From Pogostemon cablin (Eukaryota; Streptophyta; Magnoliopsida; Lamiales; Lamiaceae): 64,000 nt of DNA. The translations under genes and the position numbers were made by a program. Below the pieces are notes generated by a model. It was not told where the DNA came from and did not search any database. It saw only the letters and a list, made by a program, of their open reading frames with translations. The stretch is from assembly GCA_023678885.1 (NCBI GenBank), contig CM042965.1:32779777-32843776 (forward strand), in the 5' to 3' direction. Position 1 is the stretch's first letter. Every line of letters begins with the position of its first letter. Positions 20,701 to 30,543 of this stretch are shown here, piece by piece.

Positions 20701-22401
20701 TACGGTGGCGGATGCACTCTCTAGAGTTGAAGGTGGAGATATGTTGGTTGCCTCCAGTGATAAAGCTACTTCATTCCTTTTGATTAGCAAGCCCACTACT
20801 GAATTGATTGCTCTAATCCGCAAAGAAAATAAGGAAAATTGTGCTCTACTTCAATTGCATGAACGTTTCTCGTCGGGAGCATTGTCTTTTGATTATTCAG
20901 TGGTTGATGGATTGCTTTTATATAAGAAAAGATTTGTGATTGCATCAGATTCGGGGTTGAAAGAGAAGTTGTTGCATGAATATCATTCCACTCCCATGTC
21001 GGGGCATGCAGGAGTCAAACGCACGCTAGTCCGATTATCATCGATTTTTTATTGGACTAACATGCGTCAAGATGTCGAGAGATTTGTTGCTTCATGTTTG
21101 GTCTGCCAACAAGTGAAATACTCCACGCTTCCACCCGCAGGACTTCTTCAGCCGCTGCCAATTCCCTCCATGGTTTGGAATGAAATTACAATGGATTTTA
21201 TCATTGGACTACCAGCTTCTCATGGTATGACTGTTATATTAGTCGTGGTTGATCGTCTTACAAAATCGGCTCATTTTGGGGCTTTACAAACCTCATTCAC
21301 TGCAAGTAAGACAGCTGAACTTTTTGTTGAGATAGTTGTCAAGATACATGGTTTCCCTAGCACAATTGTTTCTGATCGAGACCCTATCTTCATGAGCAAA
21401 TTTTGGAAGTTCTTATTTGAGCTCAGTGGCACCTCATTACATCATAGCTCCGCTTATCACCCACAAACGGATGGTCAATCCGAGGTGGTTAACCGTGGCT
21501 TGGAACAATACTTACGATATTCACTCAAAGCAAACCAACAGCTTGGGTTTCCTTACTTCCTTGGGCAGAATTCAGCTATAATACAAGTTATCATAGTGGG
21601 TTACAAATGTCTCCATATCAAGCTCTTTTTGGTCGTGCACCTCCTACCATTCCTCCATACCAGCATAACTCAACCACCGTTCAAGCCGTTGATGAGTTAT
21701 TGAAGGAAAGAGATGAACTCTTACGCATCCTCAAGGTCAATTTAGCACAAGCCCAACATCGTATGTCGCAAAAGGCAAACTTACACTGGCGTGAATTGCA
21801 ATTGAACATTGGTGATTGGGTGTTAGTTAAATTACAGCCATACCGCCAAACTTCGGTTGAGCGTAGGCGTTTTCAAAAGCTTGCTAAGCGCTATTATGGA
21901 CCGTTTGTTATTGTTGAGAAGGTTGGTGCGGTGGCATATAAGTTGGAACTTCCCCCACATAGCCGCATTCACCCCGTTTTTCATGTTTCCCAACTTAAGC
22001 CTTTTGCAGGAGATCCCTCTGTTATTGTTGCTGAACTACCGGAAGAGACATTTCATGAACATCCGCTGGTGAAACCCATGGCTATTTGCGCAGTTCGTAC
22101 TATTCTCCTTGGAGGCAAGGAGCTTACTCAAGTCTTAGTGCAATGGACCGGTGGAGCCCCTGAAGATGCTACTTGGGAAAACATAGAATATATTCGTTCA
22201 ATGTTTCCAGAATTTTCTCACCTTGAGGACAAGGTGATTCTTGAAGGAGTGGAGAATGATACAGCCAGGCCCAATACAAAAGAGATGGAACCAAAGCCCA
22301 ACAGTGAAGGAAAACCACAGGCCCAAATAGAAAAGCTTCGGTATGAACGTCCCAAACGATTGATTAAAAAGCCCAGTTGGATGAAGGACCACGTGGCATG
22401 A
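17701..22401 (+). pseudogene. Gag-pol polyprotein of a Reina-like chromovirus, two frameshifts
   Basis: A single gag-pol frame, starting at the ATG 23 bp after the LTR. Order: gag; zinc knuckle CYSCDEKYSPTHRC; protease with DSGSTHNF; reverse transcriptase (FSKLDLRAGYHQIR, MPFGLTNAPSTF, FFDDILVYS); RNase H (ETDASDVGIGAVL); integrase with HHCC zinc finger, DFIIGLP, SDRDPIF and HPQTDGQSE; then a chromodomain (QVLVQWTGGAPEDATWE) that directs insertion to chromatin. Frame 1 runs to 19644. An A8 run at 19629-19636 shifts the frame, frame 2 runs to about 21545, and a second slip near 21541-21546 restores frame 1 to the stop at 22401. No functional pol can be made from the sequence as written. The stop lies 145 bp inside the 3' LTR. 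Confidence 0.93.
22243..22256 (+). other. Polypurine tract inside pol
   Basis: GAAGGAGTGGAGAA lies directly before the 3' LTR and is read as codons of the pol C-terminus (EGVEN). It is the plus-strand primer site and coding sequence at once. Confidence 0.7.
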
Positions 22402-22614
22402 GAATACGCAGCGGATGCTTGCCTTGGAGTTAGTTAGTGTACAGAGGGAATATATTTGGGTGCTGGAGGAGAGGTGCAGACTACGTCAATTTTGTGGATC
22501 TATTTTCTTCTTTCTTCTGTAAGCTCTGCTCTCTGGTTCTTTCCTTTCCCTGTTTTCCTTCTATTTCTATTGGAGTCGGCACTCACTCGAAGAGTGTTAT
22601 TTCAGGTCGTATCA
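22257..22614 (+). mobile_element. 3' LTR of Reina-like chromovirus
   Basis: 358 bp, TGATAC...GTATCA, followed by TTCTT (22615-22619), which matches the 5 bp before 17320. Near-identity of the two LTRs indicates a recent insertion. The first 145 bp encode the end of the pol protein after the chromodomain. Confidence 0.95.
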
Positions 22615-22742
22615 TTCTTGCTCCTAATTCATTGAATTATAATGAGTAGTAATAACAAATTAATTTGTTGGTGCATGATATTTGTCCACAAGTAACTGTT
22701 ATTGGTACACAATGTATGACTTTTATTTTTTCTGGCGATGCA

Positions 22743-22830
22743 GGTTCATGACAGGAAATTGATTGTGAACGGAGTCGTCAGAAATGAAGATTTTATCCTT
22801 GAAGCACCTAAATACGAAATGACTCAAATT
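22743..22830 (+). pseudogene. Single exon of a plastidic type I signal peptidase
   Basis: A splice acceptor (TGGCGATGCAG, ending 22742) and donor (GTACGT from 22831) bracket an 88-bp exon reading VHDRKLIVNGVVRN then EDFILEAPKYEMTQI. This matches the segment of thylakoidal processing peptidase / plastidic type I signal peptidase just before the MGDNRNNS box. The family cleaves thylakoid transfer peptides using a Ser-Lys dyad. The exons holding Ser, Lys and the GDNR box are not found in the window. It is therefore a captured or orphaned fragment with intron flanks (about 22620-22930), unless the gene is disrupted far beyond the transposons. The Reina-like element was inserted about 125 bp upstream. 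Confidence 0.7.
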
Positions 22831-22929
22831 GTACGTCCTGTTTTTCAAGCATTAAACTTGAGTCCTGCCATCCTCTAGACCCTGTTTACTTTCAAAGATA
22901 AGACTGCGTAGTATAAATCTTTCGCCATT

Positions 22930-23496
22930 TACTTTACAGTTAATGACCTCATTATTTTGAATTTTTTGCACTATTCACGGCTTAACTGAACTTGGAAAGA
23001 GGAAAGGATAAATAGAGCCTAATTAGGTTTTTTTTTTTTGCACTATTCACGGCTATACGTGAGTTGTTGTATCTTGGAAATAATTGCTATTGAACGTAAG
23101 TACAAGAGATGAACAATTTCGTCTTAAAAAGAAAGAGTGTAACTCTTGTCTTCATCACACGAACTAGATACAGCACGACCATAGAACCTATCTTCCCGGT
23201 TACTACATCAGCACTGAATCTTTCGCTAACGAAAGATGAAAAAACCCTACGCTGCTGGGCGCCTGGAAACCAAAGCTTGCTCGCAATTTACTTCTATTTC
23301 TTTTAAGAAATTCTCTGCCAGATTCTAGAAAATTTCGTTTGGGACTCTCCTCAGGATAAAGGGCTAGGCTAGTTTCTTTCTATTCCGACCGGTGACTTAA
23401 ATTTCAATTCTATAATTTTTGTTATATTTTTCTAGTTAACATATTATATCGAAACTCAAATATAACATGTCAGTTAATTTTGAAATCAATTTTATA
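22930..23496. other. Intergenic, nothing recognised
   Basis: AT-rich sequence with a T run at 23030. CACTATTCACGGCT occurs twice (about 22970 and 23040). An open frame at 23109-23306 has no recognisable homology and I do not call it. Confidence 0.4.
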
Positions 23497-23755
23497 TACT
23501 CCTTACGTCCCCTTGATACGTACCTATTTTTTCATTTTGGTCCATCTCATTACAAAGTATTCATTTCCCTTTTTGGATTGATGTGACCTACAACCACTAC
23601 ACATGACCCCACACTCAACACTAATACAACTACCCACTACACATTAAAATATTATTTCTCTCACCTTACCATACATTAAACTATTATATTCCTTAATCCA
23701 CGTGCAAAAAGTCAACGGATACCTTTCAAGGGGACGGATGGAGTATATACAGATA
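23497..23755. mobile_element. Stowaway-type MITE
   Basis: Termini TACTCCTTACGTCCCC and GGGGACGGATGGAGTA are inverted copies in a TA-rich target. Its interior (TTTTGGTCC, CTAATACAACTACCCACTACACATTAAA, CCACGTGCAAAAAG) recurs in copies throughout the window. Confidence 0.85.
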
Positions 23756-24557
23756 AAGCATGGGGTAAATTTTTGTAACTTTTAATCCCTTAAAAAAGGA
23801 ATTAAAATAGCATTAGAGGGCATATAAAACTTTAATCAACACAAATGAGCCCAAAATTTTTCTAAAATATTAATAAAATTAACAATACGCAGTTAAATTG
23901 GGCAAATTACATAATGTGTTCATACATAATTATAGAGTAGAGTTTTAAACATTATTGAAGGACGCAATCAATAATCAAACATCTTACATAAACATTTTCA
24001 TGAATTACCACCACATAGGTATAGAGGAGAGAGTACCGGTGTAGATATGAACGATCTGATATGGGTTCACCTTAGGCTGCATAAAAATTCAGGGATTAAA
24101 ACCAATGAGTCAGAAATAAATAAAAGACTAATTACTCATGGCCAAATGAACCAAAGAAAGTAATAACATCATTAAGGCGTATGTGAGAAGGATTAAAAGT
24201 ATTAACATCACTTAATCAATGAAAAGTAATAATGGTGGAGTGAACTATTTATAGTATAAATAAAAATTCATAAGCTCATAAATCACAGATTTTTTTCTTA
24301 AATTGAAAAAAAAAACAAGGTTTTTGAACCAAAAGTATATTTTCCCATTAAACATGAAAACTCTGCGGGACGCAAGGAGTAGGTATGAATGAAGAATAAA
24401 TTCAGAATTTACCAGTTGTGTGGATCATTTGTTGAATGCCGACGAACATCCAGGGCCAATGATGAGCTTAAATTCAACCTTCCATGTAAGTATTTTTTGT
24501 TCTTTCAACTCTTGTTTCCTGGCTTCCTGAATTCTTATAGCGGAGTTAACTGCGGAT
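23756..24557. other. Region downstream of the NLR gene
   Basis: No independent gene. Positions 24380-24557 are the 3' flank of the NLR; read on the minus strand in the frame next to its stop, they continue with ESAVNSAIRIQEARKQELKE-like codons up to a stop near 24430. Positions 24110-24250 share words with 56880-56950 (GAAAAGTAATAATGGTGGAGTGAACTATTTATA type), a MITE relic. Confidence 0.45.
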
Positions 24558-26666
24558 TCACCAAGACACTATCTCCAAAGTTTCCAGGGATTTGGCTAGA
24601 GACTGTGGAATCTCTCTGAGTTTCTCACAGTGCCTGAGAACAAGGAATCTCAGAGTGGGAAAACAATGGGACTCAGCATCCCAAAGAACTAGATCTGAGT
24701 CCATAATGAGCAAGAATTCAAGACTTTTGAAGATATACTCATCAGCCCTCCATGAAATTCCAGTGCATGCGTTGTGTTTCAGCTTGAGGACCTGCAGGGT
24801 CTCAATTTTGGCCAATTTGGACATGTGCTCCCAATCAAGAAACGTGTTTGACAGCGTGAGTCTTCTGAGATTCATCGGAAAGCAATCCGGATCCGGAAGG
24901 CCTTGGGTGCAATGCAACTCGTAAATGAAATCATTCACCAGCTTCAACTTTTCAAGTTGGCGCATGTCTTTCAGGGACATGGTTGGTAAGAATGTGGTCA
25001 GTCCCCCACGAATACCCAATGCCTTGAGTTTAGGCGCGTGCGTGGAGAGAAGCGTGGTGCAGGAATCAGGTGAGAGATTTGTGATTGTCTGAATGCGGTC
25101 ATTGTGCTGATCTGGTCGATCCCATTTCGGGTCCAACACAAGGGCTGCTCCCGTTTTCAGATGCCTCAGCCGGATCATCCTCCATATGTTAGCTTTCACG
25201 GTAATTGTTCGGGTCCTTGTGTCCACTACAAGGGTCTGCAAGTTCCATAGCTGGGACAGGGCTTCCGGAATCACTATGTTGAGATCATCAATGCATAAAG
25301 TGAGGTACCTCAGGTGGATCAGTGTGGCCACGTCGTCAGGGAACTGGTGGAATTTGATGGATTGAGATTCTAAAACCCTCAGCAGATTGAAGCCGTCGGG
25401 GATAGAGGATATGTAGTCGGGGTCCAAGTCGACGGGCGCCGCGGAGAAGGACAGAAAGGAGCGAAGCTTGGAGTCTTGGGGCTTTTCTTTGAGGAAGGTG
25501 TTAATAGCTTTGGAAGGGAGGGTGAGACAACGGAAGTTGTGTGTGTCAGAGACGTGAGGTGACAGTACTCCTTCCCTAACTCTAATCTCCTGGAATAGAT
25601 TCTGCTTGGCAGCTTTAGACTTGCAGAATGCTCGTATCATGACGTCGACACGACACGTTTTAACCTCACCCACTGGATTCCGCACAACGTCCCTCAACAG
25701 ATTCTTGCTGATGAGAAGCTCTAAGTACTCAACTGCAGTCTCCTCCGGGCTCCTCACCTCGTCGGGCTCGGGCGGCACGAATCCTTCTGCGATCCACAGG
25801 CGGATCAGCGTCCCAGCTGGGATTGCGTAGTCTTCCGGAAACACCCCCATGTACAGAAAGCACTCTCTTACCTCATAACCCAATCCATCCAAACTCGTTG
25901 ATACAGAATCCACCCAATATTTTCTGCTCACCAAACTCTGGCACAGGCTTCCACTCACCTTCTCCCATTCCCTCCTTACAAGCACTGTTGCTTGTGTCGT
26001 CTCCAGTCCCTCCCGAAGAATTCCTCCCACCATAACTAGCGTCTGCGGCACGCCTCCACACTTCTCAGCTATGTATTCCCCAATGTTTCTTAACCCCGGA
26101 GGGCAGTCGCTAAGATTTCCAAATACTTCCAGCTGCAGGAGTTCCCAACTTTCCTTCAAATTCATAGGGCGTAGCATATGGGACTCTTCCGCAGCACCAA
26201 CATACTTGCCCACGCCACTATCCCGACTAGTTATCACCACTTTACCCCTGCCATTACTGTAAGGCAACACTTCTTTAATGCTAATCCAATCGTCAACGCT
26301 GCATATATCATCAAGAACTAAAATAAATTTCTCTTTCTTCAAATATTCGCCAACCCTGGTGATTAACTCCCAGTCACTCACTTCCTGATTAGTATCTTTT
26401 CTTGTGAAGTGTTTGAGAATGCTGAGAAACACGTTCCTTCGGTTGAAGGAAGGAGAGACGTGAATCCAGATGCGGTCTGGGAATTGGTACTCCACCCCGG
26501 CGTTATGAAAAATATTCCATGCTAGCGTCGTCTTCCCCAGCCCTGGCATACCAACGATAGAGATCACATTAAGTTCTTCGCTTTCTACTATTAGATAACG
26601 AAGTATTATCTTTTCCTCGTCTTCCAAAACCACAACCATGTCTTTTCTGATTATCTGATCCTGGAC
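24558..26666 (-). CDS. R1-like CC-NB-ARC-LRR resistance protein, exon 2
   Basis: Second exon of the NLR that starts at 29867. It joins in phase at CAG|GTC after a 2.7-kb intron; total length about 877 aa. The NB-ARC ATPase switch shows P-loop GMPGLGKTT (residues about 214-222), kinase-2 FILVLDDI (about 289-296), RNBS-B GKVVITSRD and a GLPL-like CGGVPQTL (about 378-383). The MHD position reads VDV in CRVDVMIRAFC, so the usual His-Asp is lost. From about residue 560 come degenerate leucine-rich repeats (LIHLRYLTL, LWNLQTLVV, METLQVLKL type). Similar proteins are cytosolic pathogen sensors of the R1/late-blight group. The frame is clean, but the last part seems shortened: homologous codons continue in the adjacent frame after VSW-stop. 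Expression is not shown by sequence. Confidence 0.88.
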   Translation of the reverse strand, partial: VQDQIIRKDMVVVLEDEEKIILRYLIVESEELNVISIVGMPGLGKTTLAWNIFHNAGVEYQFPDRIWIHVSPSFNRRNVFLSILKHFTRKDTNQEVSDWELITRVGEYLKKEKFILVLDDICSVDDWISIKEVLPYSNGRGKVVITSRDSGVGKYVGAAEESHMLRPMNLKESWELLQLEVFGNLSDCPPGLRNIGEYIAEKCGGVPQTLVMVGGILREGLETTQATVLVRREWEKVSGSLCQSLVSRKYWVDSVSTSLDGLGYEVRECFLYMGVFPEDYAIPAGTLIRLWIAEGFVPPEPDEVRSPEETAVEYLELLISKNLLRDVVRNPVGEVKTCRVDVMIRAFCKSKAAKQNLFQEIRVREGVLSPHVSDTHNFRCLTLPSKAINTFLKEKPQDSKLRSFLSFSAAPVDLDPDYISSIPDGFNLLRVLESQSIKFHQFPDDVATLIHLRYLTLCIDDLNIVIPEALSQLWNLQTLVVDTRTRTITVKANIWRMIRLRHLKTGAALVLDPKWDRPDQHNDRIQTITNLSPDSCTTLLSTHAPKLKALGIRGGLTTFLPTMSLKDMRQLEKLKLVNDFIYELHCTQGLPDPDCFPMNLRRLTLSNTFLDWEHMSKLAKIETLQVLKLKHNACTGISWRADEYIFKSLEFLLIMDSDLVLWDAESHCFPTLRFLVLRHCEKLREIPQSLAKSLETLEIVSW

Positions 26667-26969
26667 CTGGTGAAACATATATTTTGAAAATCAATAAAAA
26701 GCATGAAAAAGTATTATCATAAAAATATAAATATACTACTCTTTTGATCTATAAACACGGTTAAATTTACTGTTGTATAGGTGCATTAACAAAGAAAATG
26801 TACAATAATGTAGGACGCTATAATTAATAAAATACAACAATGGAAATAATTTATTTTTAAATACTAATAAAAAATATTTAGTTCGAAAACACATGGAGTA
26901 CTAAATAAAAGGATAAAAATTGGCGTGCACAAAGATTCAACTCGATATATTGTACTAGTATTTTAATTA

Positions 26970-27240
26970 ATAGCTAAATTTGCGTGTTCTGGGATATCGT
27001 GCTTCAAACTGTACCCGCTACAATTAAATATTACTCCATATTTTTTTTATATTTTTTAGTATAAGAACGTGCCTTTATTTAGGAAAAAAATTAATTTTTT
27101 TTAATTAAATATTTATATTTTACCCCATCTTTTTATTGAAAAAATAATACCCTTATACTATTAATTAAAGTGTATATATTTTAGAATAAAACGTTATAGT
27201 CTTACTCACCTTGTATAGCCGGGCACAAGATATTAATTCA
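26970..27240. repeat. Copy of the dispersed repeat also at 10228-10415
   Basis: It shares TTAATTAAAGTGTATAT and flanking blocks, and a TCTGGGATATCGTGCT / TCTCGGGACATCATGCT segment, with 10228-10415. A third piece in the other orientation lies near 11030-11115. Termini are not resolved. Confidence 0.5.
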
Positions 27241-27946
27241 AAATAAGTAACTTTTTAATGAAACATTAACATCCTTAATATTTTTACGATCAATTTAATG
27301 AAAAAGTAGTACCCATATAAATTGGAATAAATACCTTTCAAAATAAAATATAATACAATTATAATCTAAATGTACAAGAGATGAACTAAAAATACTTCAG
27401 AAGAATGCAATCCAATTAATTACCAACATACTCATCTACTTATGTGTAATCTTTGTTTTCATTATTTTAAGTGTTAATGCATTTTTTTAATACAATATTA
27501 ACATTGGAGAGTTTTTGATTTATTAAAATTATTAGATGTTTTAATAAATCTTAAAAATGTCATAAACAAAGAATGAATATAAAAATTGCCTTAATTCTTT
27601 ATTAGAATATTGTGACTCACCTTCCCTTGGCTATAGTCCGCTGCTGGGACTCTTGCTTTTAATTAGCAAAATCAGAAGCAATTTAAGTCCATTTAAGTGC
27701 AATTAGTAAACTTCCTTATTTTTTAAAAAAATTTAAGATTTATAAAATATTATTATTAACTCAATATGAATCAAATACTCACTTACAATATTATAAAAAT
27801 ACCACATAAATTTTATATTTATTGACCAAATATCAATAACTATATCACATTTTCAAAGGTTCCCAACTAATTTATCTTACACGTATATATTAATCCACAT
27901 GTTTGTATATGCTTGTAAAAGTAAATATTGGGAGGAGGGAGCAGTA

Positions 27947-28160
27947 TACTCCCTCCGTAACATGGGTATTTTTTTTTCACGTAAATAAGGTGTATTATTA
28001 TTAAATGTGTAGTGGGTAGTTATATTAATGGGTGTATGAGCCACATATTTTAATTATATTAATAGGTATGTATAGGTCTATTGTATTTAAAAAAAGGAAA
28101 GAGAACCTTTTGAGGTTAAAAGCAGAAAAAATGAACCTTTGAATGTTAACGGAGGGAGTA
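27947..28160. mobile_element. Stowaway-type MITE in NLR intron
   Basis: TACTCCCTCCGT at the left and ACGGAGGGAGTA at the right, with the shared GTAGTGGGTAGTTATATTAATGGG interior in reverse orientation. Confidence 0.9.
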
Positions 28161-28325
28161 TATCCAATTACTTGAGTTAGGTTTGCTTTTTAAAACCCAT
28201 CCTATTGTTTTAAAAGTTATTTTTATATTCAATTAATCCTCAAGATTCAATTCATTCATCTAATATACATGTTTAATCCATTAACATTGTTTTAGTCATC
28301 TTTCATTTCTTTTTCCACATCACTA

Positions 28326-28586
28326 TACTCCTTCCATCCCATAAAAGTTCGCATTTCTCTTCTGGCACGAAAATTAAAAAAAAAATATTTAGTGGTATTA
28401 TAGTTTTTTTGTAATAAATAAATGATAAAGTATGTTAGGTGTGTTAAGTAAGGGTGATTTTTTAATAAATAAAGTGCATGGGGAAGGGTGATTATATTTG
28501 ACTGTTAACTTTTCTAGGAATGTGCAAATTTTTGTGGGACAGCCCAAAATGAAAAGTGTGTCATTTGAAATGGGACAGAGGGAGTA
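28326..28586. mobile_element. Stowaway-type MITE in NLR intron
   Basis: TACTCCTTCCATCCCA at the left and TGGGACAGAGGGAGTA at the right. The interior (GTAATAAATAAATGATAAAGTATGTTAGGTG) matches the copy at 48587-48854. Confidence 0.9.
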
Positions 28587-28660
28587 ATTAGGAATTTCTT
28601 ACACATAATACTACCCATATTTTACACATTAATTTAAGATAAAATTAAAATCCAACCAAA

Positions 28661-29052
28661 TACTCCCTCCGTCCCATTCAAAGATAATCTTTTCTCCATT
28701 TTGGTCGTTCCACCCAAAGGGTCTCTTTTTTTTTACACACATGAGACTCACACAACATACCACCTCTAATACAATTAAAATATGGGGTCTACACTCTCAC
28801 TAATGCAACTACCCACCACACATTAAATAATAATACTTCTTAATCCACGTGTCAAAAGGTAAAAAACTCTCTTAGGTCCACTTTCTTTTTTTACATACAT
28901 GGGACCCACACAACATACCACCTCTAATACAACTAAAATATGGGGTCCACACTCTCACTAATACAACTACCCACCACACATTAAATAATAATACTTCTTA
29001 ATCTACGTGTCAAAAGGTAAAAAACTCTCTTACGTCGAGACGGAGGGAGCAT
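28661..29052. mobile_element. Stowaway MITE with internal tandem duplication
   Basis: Termini TACTCCCTCCGTCCCA and GAGACGGAGGGAGCATA. A 158-bp interior segment (CACAACATACCACCTC... to AAAAAACTCTCTTA) occurs twice in tandem, starting near 28751 and 28909, making this copy about 160 bp longer than its relatives. Confidence 0.9.
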
Positions 29053-29342
29053 AGATTATCACAGTACATGATCTATTAAATCTATCTAAACCCAAAATAA
29101 ACTTAAACTACACTATTCATGATTGATTCATTGAATCTACTGTAAATCCAAAATAATTACACCCTAAATAATTTACATGAATGAATGGGATGAGTTTTGT
29201 AAGATCCAGAACCTGTGTCAGATTTGTTTGACCAAATACTTTTGTTAGTTTAAACCGATGGAGTAACTGCATTCTAGGAACCAACAAAATTATAGCTACA
29301 CATTAATTATTGGGAGTAAATAATTTATGAAAAGATGATTAC

Positions 29343-29867
29343 CTTGTTGAAGTCGAACTTGGTGTTTTCTTGGTCGGTTTCTCGGTCAGGATCCAACTTG
29401 GAAAAGTTGATCTTGGCCAGCATGGGTTGGACGGTATGTTCTCTGAGAGACCTGATCTCTTTGGCCAAAGCGGAACGACGTCGTCGCGCCTTGGCTGCCG
29501 CAACCGCCTGGATCATGCAAGTGTCGATGGTGTCCTCCACCTGCTCCACCACCTCCCTTATCTGCCGCTGCATTTCGCGAATGTGGTGGAGGTGCCGGGA
29601 CCTTTTGGGAGCATTCGGGAGGAATGCTCTCATGTAAGTGTCGATGGTGTCCTCCACCTGGTACACCACCTCCCTCGTCTGCAGCTCTATTTCGTTAAGG
29701 AGGTGGTGGTGCCGGGACTTTTTGGGAGCATCCCGGAGGAATGCTCTCAGTAAGTCAACATCTTGTTGCAGCTGCTCGAACTCCTTCTGCGCATGCGGTG
29801 TCAAATCCTCCCACCCCCTGACTAATTCCTTCACATGTTTCAACAGAAACGCCGACTCCGCAGCCAT
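29343..29867 (-). CDS. R1-like NLR, exon 1: coiled-coil domain
   Basis: 175 codons from ATG at 29867 (MAAESAFLLKHV) to the splice donor at 29342; a GTG-initiated extension to 29885 is not needed. It encodes the N-terminal Rx-type coiled coil that signals in CC-NLRs. Its EDVID-like motif appears twice: residues 41-79 (RAFLRDAPKKSRH...VEDTIDTYM) and 80-118 (RAFLPNAPKRSRH...VEDTIDTCM) are an exact 39-residue tandem duplication with 26 identical residues. A basic segment (KARRRRSALAKEI) follows. It joins in phase to the NB-ARC exon ending at 26666. Confidence 0.88.
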
Positions 29868-29887
29868 CCGATCCACACTCTCCACAA

Positions 29888-29918
29888 CCTTTTTTTTTTT
29901 TTTTTTTTTCTCTCTCTC
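29888..29918 (-). repeat. Poly-T and CT tract upstream of the NLR start
   Basis: A long T run followed by CTCTCTCTC, which reads as a GA/A-rich tract on the NLR sense strand 20-50 bp before the start codon. It would be in the 5' UTR or core promoter. No convincing TATA box was seen. Confidence 0.6.
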
Positions 29919-30015
29919 ACTTTTATGTACTATTTTTTAAGTTGCGGTGCAATGAAACAACATTTCAAACATCGCAACACCGTTCGATTGGATATATACA
30001 CAAGTAGTATTAATC

Positions 30016-30510
30016 TACTCATCCGTCCCATTTCAGATGACACGTTTTTCATTTTGGATTGTCTAAGTTTGCACATTCTAAAAAAACAAAAAGTCAAACA
30101 CAATCACACTTCCTCATACACTTTATTTACAAAAAAAAAAAAAACCACCATTACCTAACACACCTAACATACTTTATCATTTACTCCCTCCGTCCATTCC
30201 CAATCTATCCGTTTGCTTTTTGCGCGTTGATTAAGGAGTATTATTATTTAATGTGTAGTGGGTAGTTGTATTAGTGGGTTGCGTAGGTCCCATATTTTAA
30301 TTGTATTAGTGGGTGTGTGGGTCCTATGTGTCTAAAGTGGAAATGGATAGATTAAGAGTTAATTAACCAAAATGGTAAAATAGATAGATTGACAGTGGAC
30401 AGAGGGAGTATTTATTACCAAAAAAAATATCATAATACCCCTATAAATTATCACTTTTCTTAATCTCCGTGCCGGAATTGACATGCAAAGTTTTGTGGGA
30501 CTTTAAGAAA
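30016..30510. mobile_element. MITE interrupted by a second MITE
   Basis: The left half (TACTCATCCGTCCCATTTCAGATGACACG...CATACTTTATCATT) and right half (TATTTATTACCAAAAAAAATAT...CTTAATCTCCGTGCC) together match the family at 48587-48854 in reverse. Between them lies the complete Stowaway at 30182-30410. Confidence 0.75.
30182..30410. mobile_element. Stowaway MITE nested in another MITE
   Basis: TACTCCCTCCGTCCATTCCC at the left, GACAGAGGGAGTA at the right, with the family interior GTGTAGTGGGTAGTTGTATTAGTGGG. Confidence 0.9.
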
Positions 30511-30543
30511 GTGATGTACTCCTTGAGAAAGTAGCTAGGATGT

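Larger units (their letters stand above)
26667..29342 (-). other. Intron of the NLR gene, filled with repeats
   Basis: Donor GTAATC (complement of 29337-29342) and acceptor ...CACCAG (complement of 26667 onward) give a phase-0 junction between FDFNK and VQDQIIRK. The 2676-bp intron holds three Stowaway-type MITEs (27947, 28326, 28661) and a dispersed repeat at 26970-27240. No other coding sequence is visible. Confidence 0.75.

Noticed and set aside
24592..24924. Plus-strand ORF over the NLR
   Set aside because: It is the antisense of well-conserved LRR codons; the same holds for plus-strand frames at 25606-26262 and 29335-29940.
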